DNA from: Sphingobium sp. 66-54 | GTDB taxonomy: Bacteria; Pseudomonadota; Alphaproteobacteria; Sphingomonadales; Sphingomonadaceae | Assembly (NCBI GenBank): GCA_001899715.1 | Contig: MKWI01000013.1 | Coordinates: 80,600 to 144,599, forward strand | Direction: 5' to 3' | DNA length: 64,000 bases | Shown: positions 63,023-64,000 of the stretch, one piece after another | Numbering within the stretch: position 1 is the stretch's first letter | Layout of the letters: each line of letters starts with the position of its first letter | Position numbers and translations under genes: made by a program | Notes under the pieces: model-generated | Seen by the model: only the letters and a program-made list of their open reading frames with translations | Told to the model about the DNA's origin: nothing | Database searches by the model: none

Positions 63023-63636
63023 CACTTCGCCTCTCTGACCCAAGTGCGGACATTCGTGCGAACAGTAGCAGCGTCTTCCATGATGGTTCTGCTGAACAGC
63101 TTACCGGGACGAAACTCGGCCGATCCAGTGTCCCTAAAGCGGAACAAGTAGGTTGCCATGTAGGAACCGTTTGTGATGCCTCCGATCTCGATGGCTTCGA
63201 TGACAAGAGAGGCGGCGCGTAGCGTGTCGCTATCGTTGAGTGCTTCTTGAAGGGGGATTGCGATGGCGTAGCAATCGACGCGCTTCTTACCGCCCTTTGC
63301 GGTCTTGTCGGTAGCAAAGGTAGGAATGACGAAATAGGCCAAACCCATCTCGTCCAAATGCTGCTTCACTGCGTCTATGCGGCCTGCTTCATATTCCACC
63401 AGTAGTGCGGTTGTGCGGATATGGTCCGCAAGCGAGTGGCCGTTATCCCACTCGGAGAAGCTGAAATAGTGGGTGCGTCCCTGAGCTACTTGGTTCTCGC
63501 GCCATGCGTCAATGACATCGAACATCGAATACAGGGTAGTCTCGGTAGCCTCCAATGGGGCCGAGATTGTTTCTTCTGGTGAGGTAGTAGATGTCGCTTT
63601 GAGAAACTGCGACAAGGATAGAGTGATGTTGTCCAT
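63022..63636 (-). CDS. phage protein with faint similarity to primase-like (AEP/RepA) domains
   Basis: A 204-residue protein. The segment LLVEYEAGRIDAVKQHLDEM, then GLAYFVIPTFATD and KKRVDCYAIAIPL, follows the order strand-acidic residue, helix, strand with T-rich loop, basic plus 'R.....PL' strand seen in archaeo-eukaryotic primase-like phage domains. The normal second half of such a protein is absent, and the catalytic acidic pair is not clear (E rather than D), so this is only a structural suggestion. GGGAG lies eight bases before the ATG. It is the first gene of the minus-strand tail operon seen here. Confidence 0.55.
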   Translation of the reverse strand: MDNITLSLSQFLKATSTTSPEETISAPLEATETTLYSMFDVIDAWRENQVAQGRTHYFSFSEWDNGHSLADHIRTTALLVEYEAGRIDAVKQHLDEMGLAYFVIPTFATDKTAKGGKKRVDCYAIAIPLQEALNDSDTLRAASLVIEAIEIGGITNGSYMATYLFRFRDTGSAEFRPGKLFSRTIMEDAATVRTNVRTWVREAK

Positions 63637-63792
63637 CAGCGTAACTCCCTTTGTTGTTTTCCAAAGGTATTTAGCTGAAATGTCGAAAATCAGGGTCTTA
63701 TGAATAGTGACAGGTGGGTGCCTGAGGACGTATAACTAAATATCTAGCTAGCGGTGTTGTTTTCCACTTTGACCGCTTCGCAGACCATGACT

Positions 63793-63832
63793 ATGCCCGC
63801 TTGTTTGGTAACTCGACAAGCGGGCATTTTCT
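63793..63832 (+). terminator. strong hairpin with T-tract on the plus strand, no obvious gene before it
   Basis: ATGCCCGCTTGT (63793-63804) pairs perfectly with ACAAGCGGGCAT (63816-63827), loop of 11 bases, followed by TTTCT on the plus strand only. No plus-strand gene precedes it, so it might end a small RNA made in the 63640-63790 interval. Confidence 0.65.
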
Positions 63833-63886
63833 ATAAGTAGATCGGATACCCAAAGGGCTGCTCAATCCGTCCGGTATCCCAATAAA

Positions 63887-63914
63887 AAACCCCCGGCCTT
63901 TCGGTCGGGGGTTT
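63887..63914 (-). terminator. intrinsic terminator of the gene entering from the right
   Basis: AAACCCCCGGCC (63887-63898) pairs with GGTCGGGGGTTT (63903-63914), one G-T pair, loop TTTC. On the minus strand it is followed by TTTATT, a good T-tract; it lies two bases past the stop at 63917. Confidence 0.88.
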
Positions 63915-63916
63915 CG

Positions 63917-64000
63917 TTATGATCGGCGCTTTCGTTCGAGTGCTTCGATTAAGGCTCTCGCCCTAGGGCGTAGACTCATTAGCGGCGATCCATAGGCGTG
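63917..64000 (-). CDS. C-terminal end of a phage gene entering from the right edge
   Basis: Twenty-seven codons read in one frame to a stop at 63917-63919, ending ARALIEALERKRRS, directly followed by a strong minus-strand terminator. The basic helical tail and the terminator position argue for a real gene end, but too little is visible to name it. Confidence 0.5.
   Translation of the reverse strand, partial: HAYGSPLMSLRPRARALIEALERKRRS

Larger units (their letters stand above)
63637..63916. promoter_or_regulatory. gene-free leader of the phage tail operon
   Basis: About 280 bp with no gene. It is AT-rich around 63730-63760 (TAACTAAATATCTAGCTAGC), holds two strong hairpins, and must contain the promoter of the minus-strand operon that begins at 63636. 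Confidence 0.45.
56468..64000. mobile_element. prophage, tail-fibre end (continues past the window)
   Basis: From the comEC break onward the base composition is visibly less GC-rich, codon use changes, and all genes lie on the minus strand in a tight operon of tail-appendage proteins. No integrase, capsid or terminase gene is in view, and attachment repeats cannot be seen because the right end is outside. Confidence 0.8.

Noticed and set aside
1..64000. CRISPR array
   Set aside because: Repeats in the window are palindromic, intergenic and irregularly spaced; none forms a regular repeat-spacer series.

Overview
The window is high-GC DNA of an alphaproteobacterium, most likely a sphingomonad (Sphingomonadaceae). 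The signs are four large TonB-dependent receptors, a two-subunit LigA/LigB extradiol dioxygenase, paired DUF6644-type membrane proteins, part of an exosortase A (XrtA) satellite cluster, and a truA-fmt / recR-def neighbourhood. No rRNA, tRNA or CRISPR array was seen.

Layout. (1) 1-3838, minus: a cbb3 cytochrome oxidase operon ccoN-ccoO-ccoQ-ccoP, a small membrane protein and the start of a DUF2189-like gene. (2) 4009-10165: a CPA1 Na+/H+ antiporter, a TonB receptor, a cupin dioxygenase-like protein and Ku. Ku begins a Ku-MgtC-LigD non-homologous end-joining operon that runs to 13177. (3) 13222-19179: a minus-strand operon ligA-ligB-hydrolase-Baeyer-Villiger monooxygenase-SDR, which looks like degradation of an aromatic ketone or related compound. 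Two DUF6644-type membrane genes diverge from it. (4) 19352-24461: a DUF2946-like protein with a ZnuD-like TonB receptor, a MITE-like palindrome, a YbaK deacylase and an HD-GYP protein with a damaged HD motif. (5) 24479-40033: catabolic accessory genes. These are a ketopantoate reductase-like protein, an SDR, an aldehyde dehydrogenase, an HD-domain protein, an SBF-like transporter, an SMP-30-like protein, a quinoprotein/cytochrome c fusion, an AraC regulator and two TonB receptors. (6) 40098-40485: a GIY-YIG nuclease gene enclosed by perfect 34-bp inverted REP-like hairpins. (7) 40592-43649: leuA with a leucine attenuator (leader peptide plus terminator), divergent from trxB. (8) 44345-48700: acyl carrier protein, acyl-CoA ligase, PLP decarboxylase and ATPase of the XrtA type. 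(9) 48797-55426: housekeeping genes truA, fmt, recR, def, gltA and gltX. (10) 55471-56478: the 5' part of comEC, cut off where lower-GC phage DNA begins. 56468-64000 is the tail-fibre end of a prophage, read right to left.

Two repeat families stand out. One is the REP pair around the GIY-YIG gene. The other is a dispersed family of intergenic palindromes of about 24 bp (core GTGCTCCTGCGNAGGCAGGAGC), often arranged as inverted pairs around a spacer of about 30 bp, like enterobacterial BIMEs. No RAYT transposase is visible.

The best candidate for an undescribed system is the REP-bounded GIY-YIG unit: a nuclease gene that appears to travel with the palindrome it may recognise. Next come the apparent prophage insertion inside comEC and the ligAB/monooxygenase/esterase operon with its internal perfect palindrome. 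All functional statements come from reading motifs; no database search was run.
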